Assembly (NCBI RefSeq): GCF_030145185.1
Contig: NZ_JAQYWB010000049.1
Location: 1 to 43,670, forward strand
DNA length: 43,670 bases
Origin: Desulfoluna sp.
Lineage (GTDB): Bacteria > Desulfobacterota > Desulfobacteria > Desulfobacterales > Desulfolunaceae
Direction of reading: 5' to 3'
Shown here: positions 17,579 to 24,662 of the stretch, in pieces
How the letters are laid out: each line of letters opens with the position of its first letter
How positions within the stretch are numbered: position 1 is the stretch's first letter
Translations under genes and position numbers: made by a program
The notes under the pieces: model-generated
What the model was told of the DNA's origin: nothing
What the model saw: only the letters and a program-made list of their open reading frames with translations
Databases searched by the model: none

Positions 17579-18997
17579 TTATCCCCTGGGTTCGGGCAGG
17601 GCCTCTTCTGATTTTCTTTCCATGCGTCCCATGGAACAGAAAATGCCGAGGACGCTCAATCCGCTGAAGATGACAAAGCCGGTGCGCATGGCGTCGACAA
17701 AGGCGGTGGCGGTTTCGGCGGTCACCGGTGCATCTCCCATAAAGAGGGTGAGAATGAAGGTGATGAGGGTCATGGCAGTGAGCATTCCGATGGTTCGCAT
17801 GGTGGCGATGAGGCTGGAGGCGATGCCGTAATCTTTTGGGGCGACGCTCCCCATGACGATGGTCATGTTGGGCGAGGAGAAGAGGGCGAAACCGATCCCC
17901 AGAAGCACGAGGATAGCCAGGAGCATAGGCAGGGGGGTCTCGACTCGGAGGGTGGTGCACAGGGCCAGGGCCACGGCGCAGAGCCCCATGCCAAAGGTGG
18001 CAATCCGGGCGGGTGGCAGGGTATCTGCGAGTTTCCCGGACAGGGGGGAGAGGACGGCCTGCAGGAGGGGCTGGGTGACGAGAATGAGGCCCGCGCCCTG
18101 GGGGCTGAATCCCTTTACCTGTTGAAGGTAGAGGCTGAAAAAGAAGGTCACTCCGAAGGAGGCCGCGTAGTTGATCAGGGTGGCGAGGTTGCTCATGGCA
18201 AAGACCCGGTTGGTACTTAGAAGGCGGACGTTCAAAATGGGAGAGTTGCTTTTGCTTTCCCAGGACAGAAATCCGATCATACCGGCCAGGCCCATGGCGA
18301 GGAGCCCCACGTGGTAAGGCCCCTCCTTTAAATGGGTGGCGCCGAAAATCATCGCGAACAGCGCCGCCATGTAGAGGAGGCTGCCCAGCCAGTCAAAGGG
18401 CATGCCTTCGGCCCCTTTCCATTCCCCTTTGAGATACCTGAGGGTGAGGAACAGGGAGATGAGCTCCAGGGGGAGGGCAAAGAAGAAAATCCATCGCCAT
18501 CCGAGGTGGGTGACCATAAACCCTGCCAGGGTAGGGCCGGCGGAGAGGCCCATGTAAACAGCTGCGACAGCGATTCCCATGGCCTTGCCCCGGTGGGCCG
18601 GGGGAATCACCGAGGAGAGGATGGCCACGCTGGTGGCCGTGACCATGGAGGCGCCGGTCCCCTGGAGGAAGCGGAAGAGGATAAAGGTACCGATCGATGG
18701 GGCCAGGGCCAGCAGAAGGGTGGCGATGATGAACAGGACCGTCCCGAAGACAAAGACCTTTTTTCGCCCGTGGATGTCAGCCATCCGACCGGCAGGCAGC
18801 ATGATGAGGGCAACAGCCAGGATGTAGATCATCTCCACCATGCCGAGCTGGACAGCCCCGGCGGAGAATTCCTTGCCGATGGCAGGCAGGGCCACACCCA
18901 CGGCAGACATCATAAAGGGGGTGAGGAATTGAACCACCGATACCACGAAGACGGTGGCGGCAGGGGATGCGGTGTTTTCAGGGGCATTTGAACTCAT
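17579..18997 (-). CDS. MFS drug-efflux transporter (DHA2/EmrB-QacA-like)
   Basis: 472-aa polytopic inner-membrane exporter with about 14 hydrophobic segments. MFS motif A is GRMADIHGRKKV after TM2, and drug/H+ antiporter motif C is visible as GLSAGPTLAGFMV, followed by LGWRWIFF. The family exports hydrophobic or cationic toxicants using the proton gradient. ATG 18997 has an AAGGA site upstream. The open frame reaches 19054, but that extension is hydrophilic and lacks a site. It is downstream of the marR gene on the same strand and separated by 143 bp holding a repeat stem, so the pair is probably one marR-controlled operon. Confidence 0.93.
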   Translation of the reverse strand: MSSNAPENTASPAATVFVVSVVQFLTPFMMSAVGVALPAIGKEFSAGAVQLGMVEMIYILAVALIMLPAGRMADIHGRKKVFVFGTVLFIIATLLLALAPSIGTFILFRFLQGTGASMVTATSVAILSSVIPPAHRGKAMGIAVAAVYMGLSAGPTLAGFMVTHLGWRWIFFFALPLELISLFLTLRYLKGEWKGAEGMPFDWLGSLLYMAALFAMIFGATHLKEGPYHVGLLAMGLAGMIGFLSWESKSNSPILNVRLLSTNRVFAMSNLATLINYAASFGVTFFFSLYLQQVKGFSPQGAGLILVTQPLLQAVLSPLSGKLADTLPPARIATFGMGLCAVALALCTTLRVETPLPMLLAILVLLGIGFALFSSPNMTIVMGSVAPKDYGIASSLIATMRTIGMLTAMTLITFILTLFMGDAPVTAETATAFVDAMRTGFVIFSGLSVLGIFCSMGRMERKSEEALPEPRG

Positions 18998-19094
18998 GAT
19001 TTGCGGTGTGTCCTTGTTCGTTTCTCTGTTTTTACGTGGATGGGGCGCGAACATCTATTTTGGGTCTCGCGCCTGTTGTTATTTACTCTTTTTG

Positions 19095-19144
19095 GTAACT
19101 ATTCAGCTCTAAAAAACGCCTCCGGCGGCAAGCTGAATCGTTAC
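19095..19144. repeat. Mini inverted-repeat element carrying the common 12-mer
   Basis: Arms GTAACTATTCAGCT (19095-19108) and AGCTGAATCGTTAC (19131-19144) match the termini of element D. The loop contains the minus-strand GCCGCCGGAGGC 12-mer found upstream of many genes here. The right arm supplies the TAA stop codon of the marR gene (19141-19143). Confidence 0.75.
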
Positions 19145-19599
19145 TCTTTTTTTCCGTATTTCGCCGTCATGCCATTGGCCATGATGCGATCCAGAAGAGT
19201 GAGCGTCGTCTCTTTTTCTTCTTGGGAGAGTCCGATCACCAGCTCCTCCGATGCATTGCTCAGGACCTTGTAAAACTTTTCCTGCATCGTCCAGGCCAAG
19301 GGGGTGGCCGATACGAGTTTTTGGCGGCGGTTTTCAGGATTGACCTCCCGAGAAACCAGCCCTTTTTTCTGCAGCTGGTCCAGGGCTCGGGCCGTGGCTG
19401 CCGGGTCGATGCAGAGGGTTCGAGAGAGGGTCTCCTGGGTCACCGGGGGCTGCGCATGGAAGAGTTCTCCCAGAAAGGGAAACTGGGCAGCGGTGATGCC
19501 CAGGGCGAGCATGCCTTCCCGGGAAAGGGCTGCGTGCATGCGGTGGATCATCGCAAACCGGTAACCGAACGATGTTTTTCGTGTGGTCGGGCTTTTCAT
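19141..19599 (-). CDS. MarR-family transcriptional repressor
   Basis: 152-aa winged-helix regulator of MarR size. The central DNA-binding part includes VTQETLSRTLCIDPAATARALDQLQKKGLVSRE (recognition helix and start of wing), followed by ENRRQKLVSATPLAW (wing), with flanking helices for dimerisation. ATG 19599 has an AAGGAG site. It precedes the MFS efflux gene on the same strand and follows a near-perfect 29-bp palindrome over its own promoter. It is therefore predicted to repress itself and the pump until a ligand (probably a toxic small molecule) binds. The last codon and stop lie at the edge of a repeat element, so the C-terminus (AKYGKKE) may have been changed by insertion. Confidence 0.93.
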   Translation of the reverse strand: MKSPTTRKTSFGYRFAMIHRMHAALSREGMLALGITAAQFPFLGELFHAQPPVTQETLSRTLCIDPAATARALDQLQKKGLVSREVNPENRRQKLVSATPLAWTMQEKFYKVLSNASEELVIGLSQEEKETTLTLLDRIMANGMTAKYGKKE

Positions 19600-19628
19600 G
19601 GCGCTCCTTGAAGGTCTCCTCTCTTACT

Positions 19629-19657
19629 GTTGATATGTCAATTATTGACATGGCAAC
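19629..19657. promoter_or_regulatory. Palindromic operator of the marR-MFS operon
   Basis: 29-bp near-perfect inverted repeat centred on 19643: ATGTCAAT / ATTGACAT inner arms and GTTG / CAAC outer ends. It overlaps the downstream edge of the predicted -10 and the transcription start region, 30 bp before the marR ATG. Size and place fit a MarR dimer site. Confidence 0.85.
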
Positions 19658-19684
19658 AATAGGGCGAGTGATGTTCCTTGTCAA
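19656..19684 (-). promoter_or_regulatory. Predicted sigma-70 promoter of marR-MFS
   Basis: Minus strand: TTGACA (19684-19679), a 17-bp spacer and TATTGT (19661-19656). The operator begins inside the -10, so bound repressor would block RNA polymerase. Confidence 0.75.
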
Positions 19685-19785
19685 GAGATTCTTCTTGAAG
19701 TGCCCGGCTCCTGATTCTGCACTTATATCGGCATGGATGAAGGGGGGCGCGGGTCCCATCTGTCGCAGGTGATTTTTTGAAAGGG

Positions 19786-20778
19786 TTACAGAGACCATTC
19801 CCAGTAGGTTAAAAAGGCCTCAAAGTCGCGCATGTCTGATGCTTTCCTGGCCCATGGTTTGAGGCTTGTGTAGAACTCGGGGCCGTCCTGTCTGTTTTGG
19901 CCAAGTTTTTTGTCTTCGCCAATCCGCCAGTCGAAGGCCCACCAGCTCATCAGAAGGCGTTCCCGTGGCTTTTGACTTCCTTTGACGTAGCCTTTTCGGG
20001 GACCTTCTGTTTCATAAAAAGACGTGGATTCTCCCTGGTTAAGGGGCAGTGTTTCAAGGGTGGCGAGGGGTTGGAGAGCCGCGCTGAGGGTGGGGTAATC
20101 CCGCAGGCTGTCCCCTGGGGTCAGCCAGATGTCCTTCACCCGGTGGGTGTCGTCTCTGATCAGAATCGTGAGGCGGCGGTGTTCCCTGGGGTCGTCCCTG
20201 AGGTCAAGGTATCCGGGCAGACTCTCAGAATGAACCGTCTGCCGACTTTTTTCCCACCCGTTTGGAAAACACGCTTCGGGCAGGGACGAGGTGGGGACAA
20301 AGGCCAGGTAACAGCCGCAGGTGTGCACGCTGGTATAGAGTATCGGCAGGTTGCGGCTGTTCAGGGTGACCACCACGATCAGCCCGACATTTTTTCCTTT
20401 TCCCAGGTGGTAAGGAAAAAATCCGCCGGGAATGTTCTCGAAGTGGACGCGGTAGATCAGGTTTGTATACCTCTCTTTTGAGGTAGCGAATGCCCTTTTT
20501 TCAGCATAGATCGTCGCCTTGTCGGGGGTGACGTAGATCCGCTGGCTGTGATCAGGCCTTATCTCGGCACGGGCCGAGCCGATGAGGTTGTGTCTTTTTT
20601 CAGGGTGTTCGATGACAAATGCGGGGGCATGGCGTTCCAGGAGGGTTGGGCTGCCCTTGACCGCGAAGGTCACGCCGTCGCTTGGGGGAGGTCGTGTGGG
20701 GATTGTGGTGCAGGCAGAGAAGGCCAGGAGCATAAGCAGGGGAAGAAGACCCCTGGGTGGGTGGATGGATCGATGCAT
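19786..20778 (-). CDS. Unknown lipoprotein
   Basis: 330-aa predicted lipoprotein. The N-terminal signal ends in lipobox LAFSAC (Cys about 23), followed by a Pro/Thr-rich linker. The mature part has no domain I recognise. It contains aromatic and charged segments, a TSVHTCGCYL motif with two nearby Cys, and a C-terminal stretch with many Trp residues (MSWWAFDWRIGEDKKLG, LTYWEWSL). ATG 20778 has a strong GAGGGGG ribosome site. A B-type intergenic repeat (20822-20878) lies 44 bp upstream in the sense direction. It probably sits in the outer membrane or its inner leaflet and appears monocistronic. Confidence 0.8.
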   Translation of the reverse strand: MHRSIHPPRGLLPLLMLLAFSACTTIPTRPPPSDGVTFAVKGSPTLLERHAPAFVIEHPEKRHNLIGSARAEIRPDHSQRIYVTPDKATIYAEKRAFATSKERYTNLIYRVHFENIPGGFFPYHLGKGKNVGLIVVVTLNSRNLPILYTSVHTCGCYLAFVPTSSLPEACFPNGWEKSRQTVHSESLPGYLDLRDDPREHRRLTILIRDDTHRVKDIWLTPGDSLRDYPTLSAALQPLATLETLPLNQGESTSFYETEGPRKGYVKGSQKPRERLLMSWWAFDWRIGEDKKLGQNRQDGPEFYTSLKPWARKASDMRDFEAFLTYWEWSL

Positions 20779-20804
20779 GGAACCCCCTCTTGAACGTTTT
20801 TTTT

Positions 20805-20878
20805 GTAACTATTCAGCTTGTGCCTCCGGCGGCCCTGCCGAGGGCTAAACTTTTTAAAAGTTTACCAAACAGGTTTTA
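20805..20878 (-). repeat. Type B intergenic repeat upstream of the lipoprotein gene
   Basis: Read on the minus strand: AAAACCTGTTTGGTAAAC, then GGCAGGGCCGCCGGAGGC (20822-20878), then CTGAATAGTTAC, the element D terminus (20805-20816). The 12-mer end faces the lipoprotein start codon. It is a homologue of 26281, 30974, 38281 and 40612. Confidence 0.85.
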
Positions 20879-20888
20879 AAAATTAATC

Positions 20889-21212
20889 GTAACTATTCAG
20901 CTACCCATTTTTTCTTTATGACCCCGGTCTGACAGCACCCTACGCTTTTCGTCTTCCCCGCGCAGGCGGGGATCCATGTATGAAAATCCGTATCGTCCTC
21001 ATTTTTAGAATGAAGTACCGGGTGGATGCGTAGGGTGCGCCGTGCGCACCGTCAGGCGTATCGTAAACCGGAAACACCGCATTTTGAAATAAGACTCGTG
21101 GTCATCGTTAACTTGCGAGGCCGATGGTCCTCTCTACGGTAGAAGGTGCGGGAGCCGCACCCTACGCGGTGATGAAAAGACGTGACGTATTGGCATTTGA
21201 ATCTTTCTGTAA
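20889..21212. mobile_element. MITE-like element D, second copy (right end missing)
   Basis: Starts with GTAACTATTCAG and follows 4325-4650 almost base for base for about 325 bp. The right terminal repeat is absent, and the sequence passes at about 21212 into a fragment of intergenic repeat A. Confidence 0.85.
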
Positions 21213-21214
21213 TC

Positions 21215-21249
21215 CGCTTTCAAGGTGGCGCCACCTTGCCGCCGGAGGC
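21215..21249 (+). repeat. Type A intergenic repeat fragment
   Basis: CGCTTTCAAGGTGGCGCCAC followed by CTTGCCGCCGGAGGC. It contains the AAGGTGG / CCACCTT hairpin and the 12-mer. It lies just past the 3' end of the methyltransferase gene, the one place where it is not upstream of a start codon. This fits its fusion to the truncated element D. Confidence 0.85.
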
Positions 21250-21265
21250 AAACAAGGCCATTTTA

Positions 21266-22288
21266 TCAGATTTTTGTTCCCATGGGCTTTCGGGCCGCAA
21301 AGAGGAGGGCCCAGCTATCGTCGTCAAAGGCGGTTGTGGTCTCCTTCAGACCGCAGGCATCGCAGGCGGTCTCCAACTCGTGCTGGCTGAGGGAGTGAGA
21401 CGGATAGCCCGAAAGAGTGGCGTGGAAGGCCATGAGGGCGTTGATCGGGTTCGGTTTGCCCTCGGTGGGGGCCATGTGGTTCAGGACAAGCCATCCCCCC
21501 GGTTTGAGGGAACGGCTCAGCTTGCCGATCACCTCGCTCATGCGCCCTTTCCAGCTGTACAGGATGTGGGAAGCAAAGATGATGTCATAGACTCCGTCGG
21601 GGGATTCTGTCTCTAAATTAAGATTTTTCACCTCCATCCGCTTGGCGTAGCCGTATTTTTCGTGGAGCTTGCGGGCCGGTCCGGTGACATGGGGGAGATC
21701 GCATACGGTGGCGTAGAGACGCGGATTGGCATCGAGAAGAGCCATGCTGTAGAAGCCGTGATTTCCTCCCATGTCGCAGAGGGTGGTGGCTTCATCGAAG
21801 CCGGGCAGGTTTTGGACAAAGGAGAGGGTGGCCTGCACAGGTCCGCGCAGGGAGGCGCGCCCCATGCCCTCCAGGACTTCGGGAGTAGCCCACCCCTTTT
21901 CCATTTTCTCTTTTTCTCCGTGTGCGTTTTTCATCCGGGATGGAATATCGGAGAGGGCCGAGTCATAAAGCCCTGTGAGCATGGAGATGAAGGGGGCCTG
22001 GCAGTTATCGGAGGACTGAACGAGATATTGGTGTGCGCACGGGGCATTCTGATAGGCCCTTCCCTCTCGCTCCACCAGCTCGAGACTGCGCAGGACCTCC
22101 AGCAGGGCTTCGGTCTGGTGCGGCGTCGATTGGATGATCGCCGCCAGCTCCTCAGGGGTGGCGGGGCCTTTGGACAGTTCATCAAACAGGCGGAGCTCCA
22201 TGGCGGCTTGAAGAATTCGCGTGCCGCATCCTGCGGCGAGGATGCGATGGACAGGGCGGAAGGGGGCGGTGACGTGTGGGATGTGCAT
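21266..22288 (-). CDS. SAM-dependent O-methyltransferase (Methyltransf_2 type)
   Basis: 340-aa class I methyltransferase. An N-terminal winged-helix dimerisation region (about 10-90; AAMELRLFDELSKGPATPEELA) precedes a Rossmann domain with SAM motif I LCDMGGNHGFYSMALL (about 165-180) and a later YDIIFASHILYSW and KPGGWLVLNHM block. This layout is typical of acetylserotonin/hydroxyneurosporene-type O-methyltransferases and some related enzymes. The acceptor is unknown. The start is ATG 22288 with a GAGG site. The open frame to 22429 is unlikely to be translated. No pathway neighbours are visible. Confidence 0.88.
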   Translation of the reverse strand: MHIPHVTAPFRPVHRILAAGCGTRILQAAMELRLFDELSKGPATPEELAAIIQSTPHQTEALLEVLRSLELVEREGRAYQNAPCAHQYLVQSSDNCQAPFISMLTGLYDSALSDIPSRMKNAHGEKEKMEKGWATPEVLEGMGRASLRGPVQATLSFVQNLPGFDEATTLCDMGGNHGFYSMALLDANPRLYATVCDLPHVTGPARKLHEKYGYAKRMEVKNLNLETESPDGVYDIIFASHILYSWKGRMSEVIGKLSRSLKPGGWLVLNHMAPTEGKPNPINALMAFHATLSGYPSHSLSQHELETACDACGLKETTTAFDDDSWALLFAARKPMGTKI

Positions 22289-22605
22289 TCGGGTCCTCTC
22301 TTCTTGCGGGGGCAGTGCAAGGGCTTTTATGGATGAGGCCGAGGGGCCTCCGGGAGAGTGCCTGACCTCATATTCGATAAATTCAGGCACATACACGGCA
22401 TAGGTGTAACGGGTGTAACGAGGACTCATTGAGTAAAGGTACCTGGGTCCTTTGCCTTATTCTGGACGGGTGCATGAATTTTTAATCATAGCATTAATCT
22501 GATTGTTTTAAAAATAGTATGGGCGTCGGGCCATTCCCTTTGCTGGTAGGGACAATCGCCGGAAATCCGGACGTTTCTGTGTATTATTTTACTACTCAAA
22601 ATTGT

Positions 22606-22655
22606 TTAGGTGAGGCTAAAACCTCTTGACACTTCATACTTGCTATGGATAAAGA
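22606..22655 (+). promoter_or_regulatory. Promoter with upstream TTAG-N6-CTAA box
   Basis: TTAG (22606-22609), six bases and CTAA (22616-22619) are followed seven bases on by TTGACA (22626-22631), with an AT-rich -10 candidate TAAAGA or ATAAAG around 22649-22655. The same architecture occurs at 23946-23995. It would drive the two-gene unit at 22795. The rest of 22289-22794 holds no recognised feature. Confidence 0.55.
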
Positions 22656-22794
22656 AGATATGTCAAAGGGAGATGGAGACGGGTTGATTTATGGTGCCTC
22701 TTCGTTCGCTTTGGTGATTAAAGATCCGCTTTTCCCGGTCTTTATCCTGATGGACAACACGTTTGAATTTTTTTAAATGAAGGGACAAGAGGGC

Positions 22795-23031
22795 ATGATA
22801 CCTGAACAACATCGCCATATACTCCGAAAGATCGAGGAATTGTATGAAGACCTTTTTTCTCATGATGGCTACGGTCAGATGGAACTTGAGATGCGGTTTC
22901 TGAAAAAAGGCCAGAAAGAGATTATCATTCGATGCGGGAAAGACTATCGGTACGTGGTGGACTTTACCCCGCCTGCAGAAAATCGGCCCGAGGCCGTGCG
23001 ACGTGGGGCCACTCCAGTGAGCCCCGGGTGA
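22795..23031 (+). CDS. Small protein of unknown function
   Basis: 78-aa soluble protein with a helical start (PEQHRHILRKIEELYEDLFSHDG) and a strand-rich second half ending at a Pro-rich tail. No family recognised. ATG 22795 has an AAGAGGGC stretch upstream; ATG 22777 is an in-frame alternative without a site. Its TGA stop overlaps the next ATG (TGATG), so it is almost certainly translated together with the membrane protein that follows. Confidence 0.7.
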   Translation: MIPEQHRHILRKIEELYEDLFSHDGYGQMELEMRFLKKGQKEIIIRCGKDYRYVVDFTPPAENRPEAVRRGATPVSPG

Positions 23032-23921
23032 TGGCTGGGGTGTCGCGCCTGATGTTTCGATACCTGGCCTGGGGGCTTCCCGCTGCCATGGTATCCTGTA
23101 TAACCCTGCCGCCCGATTCTTCCCCTGGGGCACAGGCAGCATGTTTCTGGTTTGCTGTCCTCTTCTTTGTCGCGATCGCAGCTCATCTGATGGACGTCAC
23201 TGTCCGGTGGGAATCCCAATGGCCGGAAGGGAGAAAACGCTCCTTGGCTTTTCTCCTTTCCGGCTCCCTTCTTGTGTGGGGCCTTCTTTTCTATACAGGC
23301 AGGGCCGGGCTTTGGAGGGGCGGGGTGCCGGCCATTGTTTTCAGCGCCAATCTTCTCCTGATGGCAGGGCTTGTGGGGCGCTGGCTTGCCTCGGGAATTC
23401 GCCGGCCTTCTGAACTTCTCCCTGTTTGTGCAGTGGTCTGCGCTGCCGATCTGGTCAGCTTTTTTAAGGGTCCCACCGGCGCCATGGCCGATGGGGTGGC
23501 GGCGTACTATGCGGCTGGCATGGTGGGCCCCCCTCCGTGGGCGGATTTTCTCCTGGTGAAAATTCCGGTGCCGGGTATTTCCAACTGGGTTCCTCTCTTC
23601 GGCGTGACGGACTGGGCTGTTGCGGCATGCCTCACCGATGCCTATCGTCGGCTTTCTCTCGATCGGGCAGGGGCCAGGGGGGAAGGGGCGTCGCGGGGCG
23701 TAATGAATGCCTTTCCTTCGCCTGCTGTGGCGGGGCTTCTTGCGGCCATTGTGCTGGCTCATGTTACCGGGCGTTTTGTGCCCGGGATGCCCATGATGGT
23801 TCTCTTCTATCTTCCCGTTCTCCTCGCCCGGTCACGGCAGGCCAGGAGGCCGCGAAGGCATGAAGTTTGGCTTGCTTTACTTTTTCCTCTGGTTATTGCG
23901 CTGGCAGGGCGTCTAATGTGA
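23031..23921 (+). CDS. Polytopic membrane protein of unknown function
   Basis: 296-aa protein with about eight hydrophobic segments and Arg-rich cytoplasmic loops (for example SRQARRPRRHE near the C-terminus). No family motif recognised. ATG 23031 overlaps the upstream stop, giving translational coupling. The two-gene unit has its own predicted promoter at 22626 and ends before a second promoter of the same type at 23967. Confidence 0.75.
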   Translation: MAGVSRLMFRYLAWGLPAAMVSCITLPPDSSPGAQAACFWFAVLFFVAIAAHLMDVTVRWESQWPEGRKRSLAFLLSGSLLVWGLLFYTGRAGLWRGGVPAIVFSANLLLMAGLVGRWLASGIRRPSELLPVCAVVCAADLVSFFKGPTGAMADGVAAYYAAGMVGPPPWADFLLVKIPVPGISNWVPLFGVTDWAVAACLTDAYRRLSLDRAGARGEGASRGVMNAFPSPAVAGLLAAIVLAHVTGRFVPGMPMMVLFYLPVLLARSRQARRPRRHEVWLALLFPLVIALAGRLM

Positions 23922-23945
23922 TTTATTATGGAAGTTAAAAAAAAG

Positions 23946-23995
23946 TTAGGGGAGACTAAAAAATACTTGACGTATCTGCTTATCAGGGGTAAAAA
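23946..23995 (+). promoter_or_regulatory. Promoter with TTAG-N6-CTAA box upstream of the pilus cluster
   Basis: TTAG (23946-23949), six bases, CTAA (23956-23959), then TTGACG (23967-23972), a 17-bp spacer and TAAAAA (23990-23995). It parallels the site at 22606. It is the best promoter candidate for the leader and prepilin genes starting at 24412/24663. That would give a leader of more than 400 nt. Confidence 0.55.
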
Positions 23996-24411
23996 CAGAT
24001 CATCAAGGAAGGCCGAAGCCCATTGACCCGGTCTTCTTGAGCCACGTCTCCTCCGACGCAGCAGATCCTCTGGGTGGATTGTTTGCATGATGTTTAAAAC
24101 ATGTGCCGGTGATTCCCTGGAAGGATGCTGCTTCTTTGTCTGCAAGCCGCGCAAAGCCTCATCCCTCTCGATCCCTTTTTTCCAGCATTTTTTTATCCCA
24201 TCGTGCAGCGAACCACGCCTCGGGTCAGGGTCCTCTCCTTTGTTGTTGCCTCGGGAGTGGGCCCTGCACCCGACGGATCGCCGGCTTTTAAAAAAGTCAC
24301 TTTACAGCGGCTTTGACCGCTTCGCTTTGCTTTTTTGCAGATCGACTCTGCTGAGATAAATCGGCACCTGCCGGTTTAAAATATAACTACAGGAAAGGAG
24401 TTCAGTAAAAA

Positions 24412-24543
24412 TTGGAAAAAAAGTCGTCCCACCTGTCGCGGGAAAATGGCCCGGAAGGGGGATGCCTGCAGCCGGAAGAGGCTGCGGATCGGACAGGCAA
24501 AAAGGCAGTCCAGGCCCGTGCGGGCGGAGCGGTCTTTGCCTGA
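24412..24543 (+). CDS. Possible 43-aa leader peptide
   Basis: A TTG-initiated frame has an excellent AAAGGAG site (24395-24401) about ten bases upstream. It encodes a charged 43-residue peptide (EKKSSHLSRENGPEGG...) and ends in TGA at 24541-24543. The stop overlaps the ATG of the next small frame. No homologue recognised. The strong ribosome site is the main support. Confidence 0.4.
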   Translation: MEKKSSHLSRENGPEGGCLQPEEAADRTGKKAVQARAGGAVFA

Positions 24544-24579
24544 TGAGAGCCTTCGGGACGTCCCCGCGCGGCTCATCCG
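24463..24579 (+). other. Highly structured leader RNA segment
   Basis: Consecutive stems are visible: GCCTGCAGCC with GGCTG...CAGGC, then GGCAAA with TTTGCC, then GATGAG with CTCATC enclosing GGGAC/GTCCC. It precedes the first prepilin gene. It does not match the c-di-GMP (GEMM) consensus or another riboswitch I know, and it overlaps the two small frames. Confidence 0.4.
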
Positions 24580-24653
24580 TTGCAAAGAAAAACGACAGTG
24601 CTGCAGACTCTGAGGGTGGGTTGTTGACACGACTTTTGTGGAACACCATTTAG
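24543..24653 (+). CDS. Possible 36-aa peptide coupled to the prepilin gene
   Basis: ATG 24543 overlaps the stop of the preceding small frame (TGATG). The 36-residue frame ends in a TAG that forms part of the TAGGAG ribosome site of the prepilin gene at 24663. The chain of overlaps suggests a coupling or leader role, not a stand-alone protein. No homologue recognised. Confidence 0.35.
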   Translation: MRAFGTSPRGSSVAKKNDSAADSEGGLLTRLLWNTI

Positions 24654-24662
24654 GAGAAAACG

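Noticed and set aside
22289-22429. N-terminal extension of the methyltransferase frame to 22429
   Set aside because: The extra 47 residues have no ribosome site, and ATG 22288 has a GAGG site and matches the usual family N-terminus.
24149-24160. GCGCAAAGCCTC resembles part of the c-di-GMP-I (GEMM) riboswitch
   Set aside because: The upstream GGCAAACC block and the downstream GGGUUACC-type strand are missing, so the full motif cannot form.
24624-24652. TTGACA-N17-CATTTA as promoter for prepilin 1
   Set aside because: The -10 is poor and the start would fall next to or inside the ribosome site, leaving no usable leader.
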